Part shown: positions 17,705 through 27,317 of the stretch, piece after piece
Layout of the letters: each line of letters begins with the position of its first letter
Position numbering within the stretch: position 1 is the stretch's first letter
Source: an uncultured Treponema sp.
GTDB lineage: Bacteria; Spirochaetota; Spirochaetia; Treponematales; Treponemataceae
Direction: 5' to 3'
NCBI GenBank assembly: GCA_947178095.1
Contig: CAMWWZ010000012.1
Span: 1 to 42,551, forward strand
Length of the DNA stretch: 42,551 nucleotides
Made by a program: the position numbers and the translations under genes
Notes under the pieces: generated by a model
The model's input: the letters and a program-made list of their open reading frames with translations, nothing else
Databases searched by the model: none
What the model was told of the DNA's origin: nothing

Positions 17705-20113
17705 CTATAATCCATTGATTGCGGAATCGAGCCATGAATACCGCTTGCTCGTCCAATCCACCAGATAATCAACTTCGCTTTGATAGGTATCCCTTTTGTC
17801 ATATCCGGCGGCATTCGGCCAGACATACGTTCCCAAAATCTGCCACCGTTTGAAATTCAATTCTGCGGATGATGCAATATTGTCGGCTTTCGATTTGATT
17901 TCTGCAATGGCAGCCGCCTGAACCTTGCCTTTCACTTCGTTCCAACGGGCTTTTACCTTTGCGACAAAAGCGGGGTCGGTAAAAAGCCGATTGTGCCAGC
18001 CGGAATTCTTTATCCAAAACCCTTCAGGATTATCGCAACCGTTGTAATTAATATTTCCAAAGCCGATGTCAAAATCCCAGTCAGGCCCCATATGCAGTTT
18101 TCCGTCAGCAGGGTCGTAATAAAAATAGACCGAACTGAACCAACACGCATCGTTGTTTTTCGCCAGTTCGTTTACCAAATACCAATCTATGAACGAATCG
18201 ACATCAAGGTATTTTGCGTAACCGTTTTCAGCGTTCGTGTAATTTTCGGAATACAAGGCATCTTCGGCAGTCTGAATTATGTTTTCCATGAAAGTTTCGA
18301 CGACGGCTTCATTTACCACAAAGTCATCGACATCGGGATCTTTCAGGCTCATTCCGATGTCCTTTTTCGTCCGATAGTTATAGGCTTCGTCCATTCGTGT
18401 CGTATTCACCTCAAAGATAAATCCGCCGTCCTTTTTGTCAACCGTGCCGTCGCCGTTCAAGTCATCGCCTTTCCCACGAGCAGCGTCTGAAATATCCTGA
18501 ATGTTGACGCGGTTTTTGTCGATTTTTATCTGCTCGCCCAAAAGATATGTTCCTTTATATTCGCCGTTCAAAATGAAATCGACGGCTTTAAAGCTCGGAT
18601 TCCATGTCATGTTCGTAAAAATTTCATTCCCCAAATATGAGGCGAAATCATTTCTGAGCAATGTCTTGTCGGAATAATTCGCGACCAGTACCCATTTTTT
18701 GCCTTTCTTCATGCCGAGAACTTCGCTTTTGCTGTCGAATTTAAGCGTATACGGCTTTTTGGGCTGCCCCCAACTTGAATTGCCGCGCCCTTTTATCTTG
18801 ATTTCGTCAAGCGTCAAATCATTATAATCGTCGGAAGTAAGCGCAAAACGCGCAGAAATATATTCTTCTTTTGAAACAACATCCGCCCCGTTTTTCGTGT
18901 CAATCCGCACCACCGGCAGCCCGGTCTCCACGCGCTGCGTTACGCGCGCCGTGCCGCTCTTCGCAGACTGCACCATGCCGTTGCTTTCCGTAAGCGTCGC
19001 CTCGCAATAATAGTCGGCGGCGAGGTAATCGTTTTTCGGCAGCACAAGGACGCTTTCTTTCGCCTGCGCAAAGGCGACGCGCTCCGGCTCGAACCGCGCA
19101 ATCTCGGAAAAGCCCGCCTCGCCCGGATTCTTCCTGTACCATGCGAAGATAACCTCACCGTCGCCGTCCGGGAGTATCTCCGCAGAAAGCGTCGCGTCTT
19201 CGGCATACAGCGCGATTTCCTTGTCTTGCGGCTGTTCGGAAAAAGCAAGATAGCTTTTGAAAATTTCTATCGGAAAGGAAACTTTTTTATCAAGATACGA
19301 AAGCGTCACTGTTTGCTTGCCCGCCTTCGCAAAGTCCGGCGTTTCGGTCACCGTATAATCGCCGACAATGCTCACCATGCCGTCTGAGAATGTCGCCGCA
19401 AGCTCAAGCCCCGTCAAATCAAGTTTGTCGCCAGTGTAATAATTCGTCTTGTCGGGAAGAGATTTCAAATGCAAATCGATCAGGCGGACGGCACGAATTG
19501 AAACATCGAACGAACAGTTCAATCCGCCATACGAAAGCACGACTGTTTGGGTCGCCTGCGAATTGTCCACCGCATCTGCCGGAATCGAAAGCGCAACTCC
19601 ATTTTCCGGCTCGGAAGTAACGGAATCCGAATACGCAATCGTATTTTCGTTGCCGCTTTCCCGCAACACCAATTCAAGTCCCGAAAGATCAAGCCGCTCG
19701 CCTGCGTAATAGGCGCGTTTCGGCGGAGTCTTCACATACAGGCAGGACGATGCCTGCGACACTTTGACAGGAAAAGTCAGACTCCGCTTCCCGTGCGAAA
19801 CCGTAATCGTCAGCGTTCCCGCTTCGCCGAGCGTCGTTCCGGCAGGCGGCTCAACTGCAATTTCCGAAATGGGAATCGGCACGGGCTTCCCATCTTTTCC
19901 GATGCTCGTGACGGCAAGCCCCGTCAAATCGAGCGTGTCGCCCACAAGATATTCCATTTTGTCCGGCATCGCCGTAAGCGATATGCTTTCCTCATATACA
20001 TATTCAATGTCGTTCGCGCACGAAAGACATGCCATACATGCGGTCGCAATGAAAATCAGCGCAAAAATCGCAATGATCGTTGTCTTTACCTTAAAATCTG
20101 TCTTAAAAACCAT
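17705..20113 (-). CDS. CotH kinase family lipoprotein with tandem bacterial Ig-like (Big_3-type) domains
   Basis: Lipobox region FIATACMACLSC; repeats like MEYLVGDTLDLTGLAV, RAYYAGERLDLSGLEL, TNYYTGDKLDLTGLEL; CotH core KGRGNSSWGQPKKPYTLKF, LLRNDFASYLG, GPDWDFDIGFGN. Confidence 0.9.
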   Translation of the reverse strand: MVFKTDFKVKTTIIAIFALIFIATACMACLSCANDIEYVYEESISLTAMPDKMEYLVGDTLDLTGLAVTSIGKDGKPVPIPISEIAVEPPAGTTLGEAGTLTITVSHGKRSLTFPVKVSQASSCLYVKTPPKRAYYAGERLDLSGLELVLRESGNENTIAYSDSVTSEPENGVALSIPADAVDNSQATQTVVLSYGGLNCSFDVSIRAVRLIDLHLKSLPDKTNYYTGDKLDLTGLELAATFSDGMVSIVGDYTVTETPDFAKAGKQTVTLSYLDKKVSFPIEIFKSYLAFSEQPQDKEIALYAEDATLSAEILPDGDGEVIFAWYRKNPGEAGFSEIARFEPERVAFAQAKESVLVLPKNDYLAADYYCEATLTESNGMVQSAKSGTARVTQRVETGLPVVRIDTKNGADVVSKEEYISARFALTSDDYNDLTLDEIKIKGRGNSSWGQPKKPYTLKFDSKSEVLGMKKGKKWVLVANYSDKTLLRNDFASYLGNEIFTNMTWNPSFKAVDFILNGEYKGTYLLGEQIKIDKNRVNIQDISDAARGKGDDLNGDGTVDKKDGGFIFEVNTTRMDEAYNYRTKKDIGMSLKDPDVDDFVVNEAVVETFMENIIQTAEDALYSENYTNAENGYAKYLDVDSFIDWYLVNELAKNNDACWFSSVYFYYDPADGKLHMGPDWDFDIGFGNINYNGCDNPEGFWIKNSGWHNRLFTDPAFVAKVKARWNEVKGKVQAAAIAEIKSKADNIASSAELNFKRWQILGTYVWPNAAGYDKRDTYQSEVDYLVDWTSKRYSWLDSAINGL

Positions 20114-20171
20114 TTGTCTCTCCTATTTGGATGAAGAATAAATACTGTAAAACTGACGTTTAACTTTAATA

Positions 20172-20213
20172 ATTGTACTAAAAATTCATTTTAAAGTAAA
20201 GTATAAGTACGAT
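20172..20213. promoter_or_regulatory. Inverted repeat ATTGTACT...AGTACGAT between divergent CotH and XRE genes
   Basis: attgtact 20172-20179 and agtacgat 20206-20213 (7 of 8 complementary). Confidence 0.4.
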
Positions 20214-20267
20214 TATGGCAGTTTAATTACATCCAAAAAACAGATTTTTTGACGTATTCTTTTTGCT

Positions 20268-20570
20268 ATGAAGGATATTCGGGACGCACTCGCAAAGAAT
20301 TTAAAGCGGCTTCGGGCTTCGCGCGGCATAAATCAGGAGCAGCTGGCTGAGGCAATCGGCGTGAGCAAGGAGACCATCGCAAAGACAGAGACAAAGCAGA
20401 ATTGGCTTGGAGCAGACAACTTGAACCGAATTATCGAGTATTTCCGCATTCAGCCCGCAGAACTTTTCGCACTTGACGCGCCGCAGAACGACCTGAAATC
20501 GGAGCTAGAAAAGGAACTGAAAGCCTACATTGACTTTGAGATAGGCAGGAGAATGAGGACACATGATTGA
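20268..20570 (+). CDS. XRE-family HTH transcriptional regulator
   Basis: LAKNLKRLRASRGINQEQLAEAIGVSKETIAKTETKQNWLGADNLNRIIEYF. Confidence 0.9.
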   Translation: MKDIRDALAKNLKRLRASRGINQEQLAEAIGVSKETIAKTETKQNWLGADNLNRIIEYFRIQPAELFALDAPQNDLKSELEKELKAYIDFEIGRRMRTHD

Positions 20571-20621
20571 TACGCCTCGGTTGTGCAAAGGCTTGGCGTG
20601 AAAGACGAGTTTGCGCATTTT

Positions 20622-22613
20622 TTATCCCAGCATTTCCGCCGCCGATTCCCATTCCGCATTGAGGCTTTCCAGTTCTTCGGCAAGTGCGGTGATTTTGCGT
20701 TGCACTTCTTTCGCCTTTTCGCCGTTGGAATAAATTTCAGGCTCTGCCAATTTTTCTTCGAGCGATTTTTTTTCGTTTTCCTTGGCGGCAATTTGCGTTT
20801 CCAATTTTTCCACTTGCCGTTCGATTTTGCGCCGCTCGGATGCGAGGCGTTTTTCTTCTTCCCATTTTATCGCGCCTGCGGATTTTTGCTTTGTGCCTTC
20901 GTTCGCGGCGGAATTTGAAACTGGAATTTTTCCTGATTTTTTTTCTGCGAATTTTGAATCGGTTCCAAAACTGAAATGGCCGACAGTTCCGTTTTTTTCG
21001 TCTTCGATTCTGCCCAAATAATATTCGTAGTCGCCTACAAAATTCCTGCAATGTCCCGGCGAAAGTTCAATTACGCGCGTCGCAAGATTTTGAATGAAAG
21101 CGTGATCGTGGCTTACAAAAATTACTGTGCCGCCAAAATCCTTGAGCGCGTCGAGCAGCACGTCTTTCGAATGCATATCCAAATGGTTTGTCGGCTCGTC
21201 GAGCACGAGAAAATTTACGGGGCGCAACAATAATTTCAAAAGAGAAATGCGGCTTTTTTCGCCGCCGCTCAAAACATCAAGGCTTTTAAAAACGTCGTCG
21301 CCGCGAAACAAGAACGCGCCGAGCATGTCGCGCGCTTTTGGCACGAGTTCGAGCGGACAAGAATTTTCGATGTATTGCAAAACAGTTTCTGCGCCGCAAA
21401 TTGTTTCCGCGCTGTCTTGGCTGAAATATCCGATTTGCACGCCAGTTCCAAGCGTCATCGTTCCAGAAAAATTTTTGTCTTGTTCGGAAATGATTCTAAG
21501 CAACGTGGATTTTCCCGCGCCATTTTTTCCGACCGCCACAACTCGCTCGCCATTTTCTATTGTCAAATCAAGATTGGAAAGAACGTCCGTTTTTCCGTCA
21601 TAAGATTTTGTAACTGAATCCAATTGCAAAACGAGACGGCCAGAATGAGGAGCCGCCAGAAATTTAAAATGAATTTTTTTGAGCGATTCAGGAATTTCAA
21701 TGCGCACGATTTTGTCGAGCTGCTTTTGCCGCTCCTGCGCTTGAACAGCCTTCGTCGCCTTGTATCTGAATCTGTCCACGAACGATTGCAAATGCTCGAT
21801 TTCTTCCTGCTGCTTTTTGTAGGCGGCAATCAAAGTTTGCAATTCAAGTTCGCGCACTTTTTCGTAATGCGAAAAATTTCCTGGATAACATTTCAGTTCG
21901 CCATTGAAAAGTTCGTACACTTCATTTATCGTAACATCGAGAAAATACCTGTCGTGGCTTACGAGCAAAAACGCGCCTGAATATTTTTGCAAAAAATCTT
22001 CGAGCCAAGCGCGCGCCTCGATGTCAAGATAATTCGTCGGCTCGTCCAAAAGCAAAATGTCGGGCTGCTGCATCAAAGCCTTTGCAAGCGCGATTCGCAT
22101 TTGCCAGCCGCCGGAAAAAGCGTCGGTCATTTTTTCGAAATCGTCGCGCGAAAAACCAAGTCCAAGCAAAACGCTTTCCGCCAAAGATTCGCGGCGATAC
22201 CAGCCTGAATTTTCGAGCGTTTCCATAAGCGCGGAATGTTGTTCCAAAAGCGCGTTTTGCGCCGACACATTTTCGGACGGAATTTGCTTTAGCTTTTCGC
22301 CGATTTCTTCGATTTGATTTTGAATCTTGTAGCCGTAATCGAACGCGAGGTCGGCTTCTTCTTTGAGCGTGCGGCCGCGATGCGTGAGCCCCGACTGCGG
22401 AAGGTACGCGATTCTCGCTCCGCTCTGCGCCGTCCGTTTTCCCGAATCCGGCTCGACAAGCCCAGCCATAATTTTTATCAGCGTGGATTTTCCCGCGCCG
22501 TTCGCGCCAGTGAGCGCGGCCTTTGTTCCGGTTTTCAGATTTACCGAAACATCTTTAAGAATATCGCGGTCGCCGAATGCGAGAGAAATTTTCGAAAATT
22601 GAATGAACGCCAT
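20622..22613 (-). CDS. ABC-F family ATP-binding cassette protein
   Basis: Two NBDs: GANGAGKST / LDEPTNYLD and GKNGAGKST / LSGGEKSRISLLKLLLRPVNFLVLDEPTNHLD; coiled C-terminal region. Confidence 0.95.
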   Translation of the reverse strand: MAFIQFSKISLAFGDRDILKDVSVNLKTGTKAALTGANGAGKSTLIKIMAGLVEPDSGKRTAQSGARIAYLPQSGLTHRGRTLKEEADLAFDYGYKIQNQIEEIGEKLKQIPSENVSAQNALLEQHSALMETLENSGWYRRESLAESVLLGLGFSRDDFEKMTDAFSGGWQMRIALAKALMQQPDILLLDEPTNYLDIEARAWLEDFLQKYSGAFLLVSHDRYFLDVTINEVYELFNGELKCYPGNFSHYEKVRELELQTLIAAYKKQQEEIEHLQSFVDRFRYKATKAVQAQERQKQLDKIVRIEIPESLKKIHFKFLAAPHSGRLVLQLDSVTKSYDGKTDVLSNLDLTIENGERVVAVGKNGAGKSTLLRIISEQDKNFSGTMTLGTGVQIGYFSQDSAETICGAETVLQYIENSCPLELVPKARDMLGAFLFRGDDVFKSLDVLSGGEKSRISLLKLLLRPVNFLVLDEPTNHLDMHSKDVLLDALKDFGGTVIFVSHDHAFIQNLATRVIELSPGHCRNFVGDYEYYLGRIEDEKNGTVGHFSFGTDSKFAEKKSGKIPVSNSAANEGTKQKSAGAIKWEEEKRLASERRKIERQVEKLETQIAAKENEKKSLEEKLAEPEIYSNGEKAKEVQRKITALAEELESLNAEWESAAEMLG

Positions 22614-22661
22614 TTTTAAATCGAAAGCCTTCGGGCTTTTCTCCTTTTTGCAATTTTAAAA

Positions 22662-23981
22662 TTATTTTTCGAAAGTCAAGACAGTCGGATTTTTTCCGCG
22701 CGAAATCGCGACATTGTTTTTTATAACCGCTTCGCTTGCGTCTTCGAGTTTAAGTGAATTGTTCAAATGCTTGTAGAAAAAATTCACTTCTTTTTTCGAA
22801 CCGTCAAAATTAAAAGTAAGAATTCCGTCAAAATTATTTTTCAGATTTTCCGCAATCAAATATTTTATTGAAACGCTTCCGCGTCCGCGCGCTTCGCGAG
22901 AAATTATATTTGGAACGATCAGCGAAAATCCGCTCCATGAAAATGAATTCAATCCTGTGAAAGTCAAAGTTCCGTAATTTGCGGATTTGAAAGAATCAAC
23001 GTTGTAAAGTTTTTGCATTTCCGATGTGCGGCGATTTTGTTCTGCTTGCATCAAAGCCGCGATGTTGTAGTCGCCGCTGATTGTTACGAACGTGTACGCT
23101 TCGGGCTTGTTTTCAGTTCCGGTGTAATTTACGATGATTTCATCCGCACTGTTTATGATCATTTGAAATGGCGTTCCTGTAAAGTCGTAAACTTTTTCGC
23201 TCACTTTTGTTATTCCGCCATAATTCGCCGAACGAAATCTGTCTTTTATATTTATCGAAACTTTTCCACTTTCTGTTCCTGTGTCGAAGCCATATCCTGT
23301 TTTCATCGATTCCAAATCAATCAAATTTTCTGAAAGCATTCGCGTGTAACTTTCCGGATACCATTTTGCTTGAAGCACTTGATTCAAAATCGCGTCGCTT
23401 TTTTCTTCATCGTTTTCCACCATTTCGCCCGAAACAATTTCTCCCCCCGCTCCAGTCGTAAAAAGCGCGAGGTTGTGCGAAAAGCACCAGCCTTCAGTGC
23501 CGCCGGCTGTGAGAACGCAGAGCCATTCGCCATCGAGCTTTGAGCCATCGGCCATAATCACATCTTGCCCGCGCCCTTTGTACAAAATTTTTACGACTTC
23601 GTTTTTGTGCAAACGATAAACTTGCTTGGAAGTGTTCACCGCTTCGGCGCGAACAGGAAGTCCATCGATTTTTATGTGCGCGTATTGATGCTGAAATTCT
23701 TTGTAGCGTGGCGCGGCGGCTTCGGCTTTTTTCTTTGACTGCGGAACTGTAAGTTGCCAAAGCGGGATTTCAAAATTTTCATTCGTGTCTGGAAGTGAAA
23801 TTACATAAACGTGGCTTATGTTCGATTTAAAATAAACTTTTACGATTTGCCCATCCTGAAGATTTTTTTCCGGAACATCCCAAAGCAAAATTGAATAGCC
23901 GATGGAACGCTGGCAAGATTCCAATGAAATTGCGCACAAAAAAATTGCGGCAATGAAAAAAAATCGTCGTGTGTAATTCAT
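22662..23981 (-). CDS. SH3-domain-containing lipoprotein
   Basis: Lipobox-like AISLESC; bacterial SH3-like LPVRAEAVNTSKQVYRLHKNEVVKILYKG...WLCVLTAGGTEGWCFSHNLALF. Confidence 0.75.
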   Translation of the reverse strand: MNYTRRFFFIAAIFLCAISLESCQRSIGYSILLWDVPEKNLQDGQIVKVYFKSNISHVYVISLPDTNENFEIPLWQLTVPQSKKKAEAAAPRYKEFQHQYAHIKIDGLPVRAEAVNTSKQVYRLHKNEVVKILYKGRGQDVIMADGSKLDGEWLCVLTAGGTEGWCFSHNLALFTTGAGGEIVSGEMVENDEEKSDAILNQVLQAKWYPESYTRMLSENLIDLESMKTGYGFDTGTESGKVSINIKDRFRSANYGGITKVSEKVYDFTGTPFQMIINSADEIIVNYTGTENKPEAYTFVTISGDYNIAALMQAEQNRRTSEMQKLYNVDSFKSANYGTLTFTGLNSFSWSGFSLIVPNIISREARGRGSVSIKYLIAENLKNNFDGILTFNFDGSKKEVNFFYKHLNNSLKLEDASEAVIKNNVAISRGKNPTVLTFEK

Positions 23982-24138
23982 AAAGATAAGTGTATCAAAT
24001 TTATTCGAAATCTACAAGGTTTTGCGATGAAAATTATTTTTCACTTTCGCATTTGCTATTGTAAAAAAATGTGGAGGCGGACAATGCAGCGTGCGCAAAT
24101 TTTTCTTGAATTTTATAAACGAGCTCCGTTTGAATCAA

Positions 24139-24921
24139 TTACGATTTTTTCGTGAATTTTCGTCTCCATTGAGCGGGCGTCATTTTTACCGCATTTTTGA
24201 ATTGTCGTATAAAATGTTCAGGATTTGAATAGCCGCATCGTTCTGCCACGTTTGAAATTGAAATGACGGACGACGAAAGCAACGATTGCGCATAGGCGAT
24301 GCGCGACGCGATGACATCGGCAATGCAGGTTGTCGAAAAAAAACTTTTCCACGAAGCGTGAAGATAGCCCGTGCTGATGCAAAGGCGTTTCGCTATTTCT
24401 GGAATCTGCCATTCCATCGAAGGGCGGGCGTAGATTTCGCGTCGCAATTCCACGAGCCTGTTATAGATTTCCGGCATGTTTTTCGAATCATTTTCATCGC
24501 TCGCCATAAGCAAAAGCGTTTCCACCAAATGCGCGAGAATGCTTTCGCGGCTTTGCGACACTCCGTAGAATTTCAAGCAAATTATATGGAAAAGCGAATT
24601 GAATTCGCTGGCCTTGTTTCCGCGAAGTGGAATCGGCTCTCCGAACGGAAAACTGCGGTCAAGAATTGCCGTGTCGCTTTTAAAATGCATCCAACTGTCG
24701 CAATAATTTATTTCACTTTGCGAGGCATGATAACGTTGCGCTTGTCCTGGCAAAAAAAGCACGGCGCATCCTGCCGGAAATTCTTTCCATTCTCCGTTTA
24801 CGAAAAAACGTCCGCGCGTTTTTGTGAGCAAAAATAAATATTCGGGGAAGCCGTTTGGTCGATCAACATCAAATTCCGCGTTGTGTTCGGAATCTTCTCC
24901 CATGCGAAGAATTGAAATCAT
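24139..24921 (-). CDS. AraC-family transcriptional regulator
   Basis: C-terminal AraC HTH: IASRIAYAQSLLSSSVISISNVAERCGYSNPEHFIRQFKNAVKMTPAQWRRKF; N-terminal cupin-like region. Confidence 0.92.
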   Translation of the reverse strand: MISILRMGEDSEHNAEFDVDRPNGFPEYLFLLTKTRGRFFVNGEWKEFPAGCAVLFLPGQAQRYHASQSEINYCDSWMHFKSDTAILDRSFPFGEPIPLRGNKASEFNSLFHIICLKFYGVSQSRESILAHLVETLLLMASDENDSKNMPEIYNRLVELRREIYARPSMEWQIPEIAKRLCISTGYLHASWKSFFSTTCIADVIASRIAYAQSLLSSSVISISNVAERCGYSNPEHFIRQFKNAVKMTPAQWRRKFTKKS

Positions 24922-25043
24922 AATTTTTATCCCTTATTTAAATTTTAAAAAAAAAATCTATATTAGAATACATCAATTTTAAAAACATTACAATATATCA
25001 ATTTTTTTATTAGAATAATCCATTGATATTTCGTTAAGAACGT

Positions 25044-25185
25044 TTAAAATTGTCGCTAAAATAGTGCGACAATTTTAACTTCGAGTTTTTCTCAAAAACT
25101 CGCGGATTCATCGTCATTTCTTACTCCGTTGCGAAATGACTTTTTTACAGGCGAATAAAATTTAAATTTTATTCGCCTGTAAAAA
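25044..25185. promoter_or_regulatory. Cluster of four hairpins including a 44-bp perfect palindrome in the GH53 leader
   Basis: Stems 25044-25056/25066-25078, 25082-25090/25094-25102, 25113-25120/25133-25140 (followed by T6), palindrome 25142-25185. Confidence 0.85.
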
Positions 25186-25227
25186 TTAAAGAACGGAATA
25201 AATTTTTATAGTTGCAGGGAGAAATTT

Positions 25228-27201
25228 ATGAAAAGCAAATTAATTTTTTTCGCATTTATTGCGGCGACGATTTTTGCGTCGTGCTCGGCAAAGGAATCGA
25301 AATCAGCGGGAAAGGCCAAATTTCCTTTGCCAAAGTCGGCGGAGGAATCTTCGATTTATGTTGAGCCTTGTCCTAAAATTGGAGACGACTTCATTCGCGG
25401 AATGGACGCTTCGGCTGTGCTTTCCGTGGAAAAAAGCGGCGCAAAATTTTATGGATTTGATGGAAATGAGCAGGATGTTTTTTTGACGCTCGCTCAAGGC
25501 GGAATCAACTATGTGCGTTTTCGCGTTTGGAACGATCCGTTCGATGAAAATGGAAACGGCTATGGCGGCGGAAACAACGATCTTGCCACGGCGATTGAAT
25601 TGGGAAAACGCGCGACCGCGGCTGGACTTAAAACTCAGATTGATTTTCATTATTCGGATTTTTGGGCAGATCCGAAACGCCAGCATGCGCCGAAAGCTTG
25701 GCAAGATTTGGACATCGAAAAAAAATCTGCCGCGCTATATGAGTTCACAAAATCCAGTTTGGAAAAATTGCTTGACGCGGGCGTGGATGTGGCGATGGTT
25801 CAAGTGGGAAACGAAATCAACAACGGAATGTCGGGCGAAAAAGGATTCATAAATGTGGCGAAACTTTTGCAGGAAGGAAGTCGCGCTGTGCGAGAAGTTG
25901 CAAAATCGCGCAAAAAAGAAATCGCCGTCGCATTACATTACACGCACATCAATCGCGAAAATTATCCTGATGAAATTACTCGAATCGCGATGTCGCTAAA
26001 AAATTACAAAATCGATTATGACATCATGGGACTTTCGTACTATCCATTTTGGGACGGAACAATGGCGAACATGCAAAGCGTCGTAAAAATGTTTCGAGAA
26101 GAATACGGAAAAAAAGTTATGATTGCCGAAACTTCGTATCCGTTCACGTCGGAAGATGGCGACGGTTTTGGAAATGCATTCGCAGGAAAAGAAAAAGATT
26201 TGGTTCCCGGCTATCCCGCCACAGTGCAAGGACAAGCCCGCGCCGTTCGCGATGTCTGCGCGCTTTCATGCGAAGCCGGCGCAATGGGAGTTTTTTATTG
26301 GGAAGGAACTTGGATTCCAGTCGGCAAAGCCACTGAAGACAATTCTCCAAAATGGGAAAAATTCGGAAGCGGCTGGGCTTCAAGTTATTGCGCGAAATAT
26401 GATCCCGAAGACGGCGGGCTTTATTACGGCGGCGGCTCGTGGGACAATCAAGCGATGTTCGATTTTTATGGTCGCCCGCTTGAGTCACTCAAAGTGTGGC
26501 GGTATTTGCGTTATGGCACAAAATGCCAAATCAAAATTGACTTCATTCCTTCCGTGGAAATTTCTTGCGACGTTGGCGGCGCGGTGAATTTGCCTTCCGC
26601 GATTCCCGTCATCATGAACAATGGAAAGACAGAGCAATTTTCAGTGCAATGGAATCAGGACGACGTGAAAAAAATTTCCGCGCAAAAAGCGGCCGTTTTT
26701 TCGATTGGCGGAAAAGTGGAAGACAAAAATATTTTTGCGCGCTTCGAAGTGAAAAGCATAAATCATGCGAAAAATCCAAGTTTTGAAGAAGCCGACACTT
26801 CAATGTGGAAAGTAACTTCGCGCGGCGAAAATCCGACGGACTTTCAGAAAAAAGAAGCGGACGCGCATTCAGGAAAAACGGCATTGCATTTTTATTCGGA
26901 ACAAGAAATGGATTTTGAAATTTCGCAGACGCTTGAAGGTCTTGAAAACGGAATTTACGCCGTTTCGCTTTTCGCGCAAGGCGGCGACGTTTCAAAAGAT
27001 TCGCGAATGGAAGTGTTCGCGATTTCGGGCGGCAAAGAAGTGCGCGAAAATTTTATGGTCACCACTTGGGTCGATTGGAAAAATCCAAAAACTTCGGGAA
27101 TAAAAGTAAGCGACGGAAAATTGACATTCGGCGCACGAATAAAATGCAACGCGAAAGGCTGGGGAACGCTGGACGATTTTTCAGTTTTCAAAATTGATTG
27201 A
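25228..27201 (+). CDS. GH53 arabinogalactan endo-beta-1,4-galactanase lipoprotein with Big_4-like and CBM-like C-terminal domains
   Basis: RGMDASAVLSVEKSGAKFYGFDGNEQDVFLTLAQGGINYVRFRVWNDP, VQVGNEINNGM, AETSYPFT; C-terminal NPSFEEADTSMWKVTSRG... carbohydrate-binding-like. Confidence 0.93.
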   Translation: MKSKLIFFAFIAATIFASCSAKESKSAGKAKFPLPKSAEESSIYVEPCPKIGDDFIRGMDASAVLSVEKSGAKFYGFDGNEQDVFLTLAQGGINYVRFRVWNDPFDENGNGYGGGNNDLATAIELGKRATAAGLKTQIDFHYSDFWADPKRQHAPKAWQDLDIEKKSAALYEFTKSSLEKLLDAGVDVAMVQVGNEINNGMSGEKGFINVAKLLQEGSRAVREVAKSRKKEIAVALHYTHINRENYPDEITRIAMSLKNYKIDYDIMGLSYYPFWDGTMANMQSVVKMFREEYGKKVMIAETSYPFTSEDGDGFGNAFAGKEKDLVPGYPATVQGQARAVRDVCALSCEAGAMGVFYWEGTWIPVGKATEDNSPKWEKFGSGWASSYCAKYDPEDGGLYYGGGSWDNQAMFDFYGRPLESLKVWRYLRYGTKCQIKIDFIPSVEISCDVGGAVNLPSAIPVIMNNGKTEQFSVQWNQDDVKKISAQKAAVFSIGGKVEDKNIFARFEVKSINHAKNPSFEEADTSMWKVTSRGENPTDFQKKEADAHSGKTALHFYSEQEMDFEISQTLEGLENGIYAVSLFAQGGDVSKDSRMEVFAISGGKEVRENFMVTTWVDWKNPKTSGIKVSDGKLTFGARIKCNAKGWGTLDDFSVFKID

Positions 27202-27271
27202 AAATTGAAAACGCTTTCAGTTTTTGACTTTCAAAAAATTCGGGCGAAATTTTGGAATGCGAAAAAATAAG

Positions 27272-27308
27272 TTAAAAAATGGCACGGCGTTTTTGTGCCA
27301 TTTTTTAA
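27272..27308 (+). terminator. Rho-independent terminator
   Basis: TTAAAAAATGGCAC-ggcgttttt-GTGCCATTTTTTAA. Confidence 0.9.
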
Positions 27309-27317
27309 CGTCGCATT

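Noticed and set aside
17705-20113. CotH protein as evidence of sporulation
   Set aside because: CotH-kinase domains occur in many non-sporulating bacteria and eukaryotes; no other spore genes are present here.
20571-20640. Truncated gene remnant downstream of the XRE gene (VVQRLGVKDEFAHF)
   Set aside because: Reads protein-like in one frame but is too short and overlaps the 3' end of the ABC-F gene; cannot be supported without homology search.
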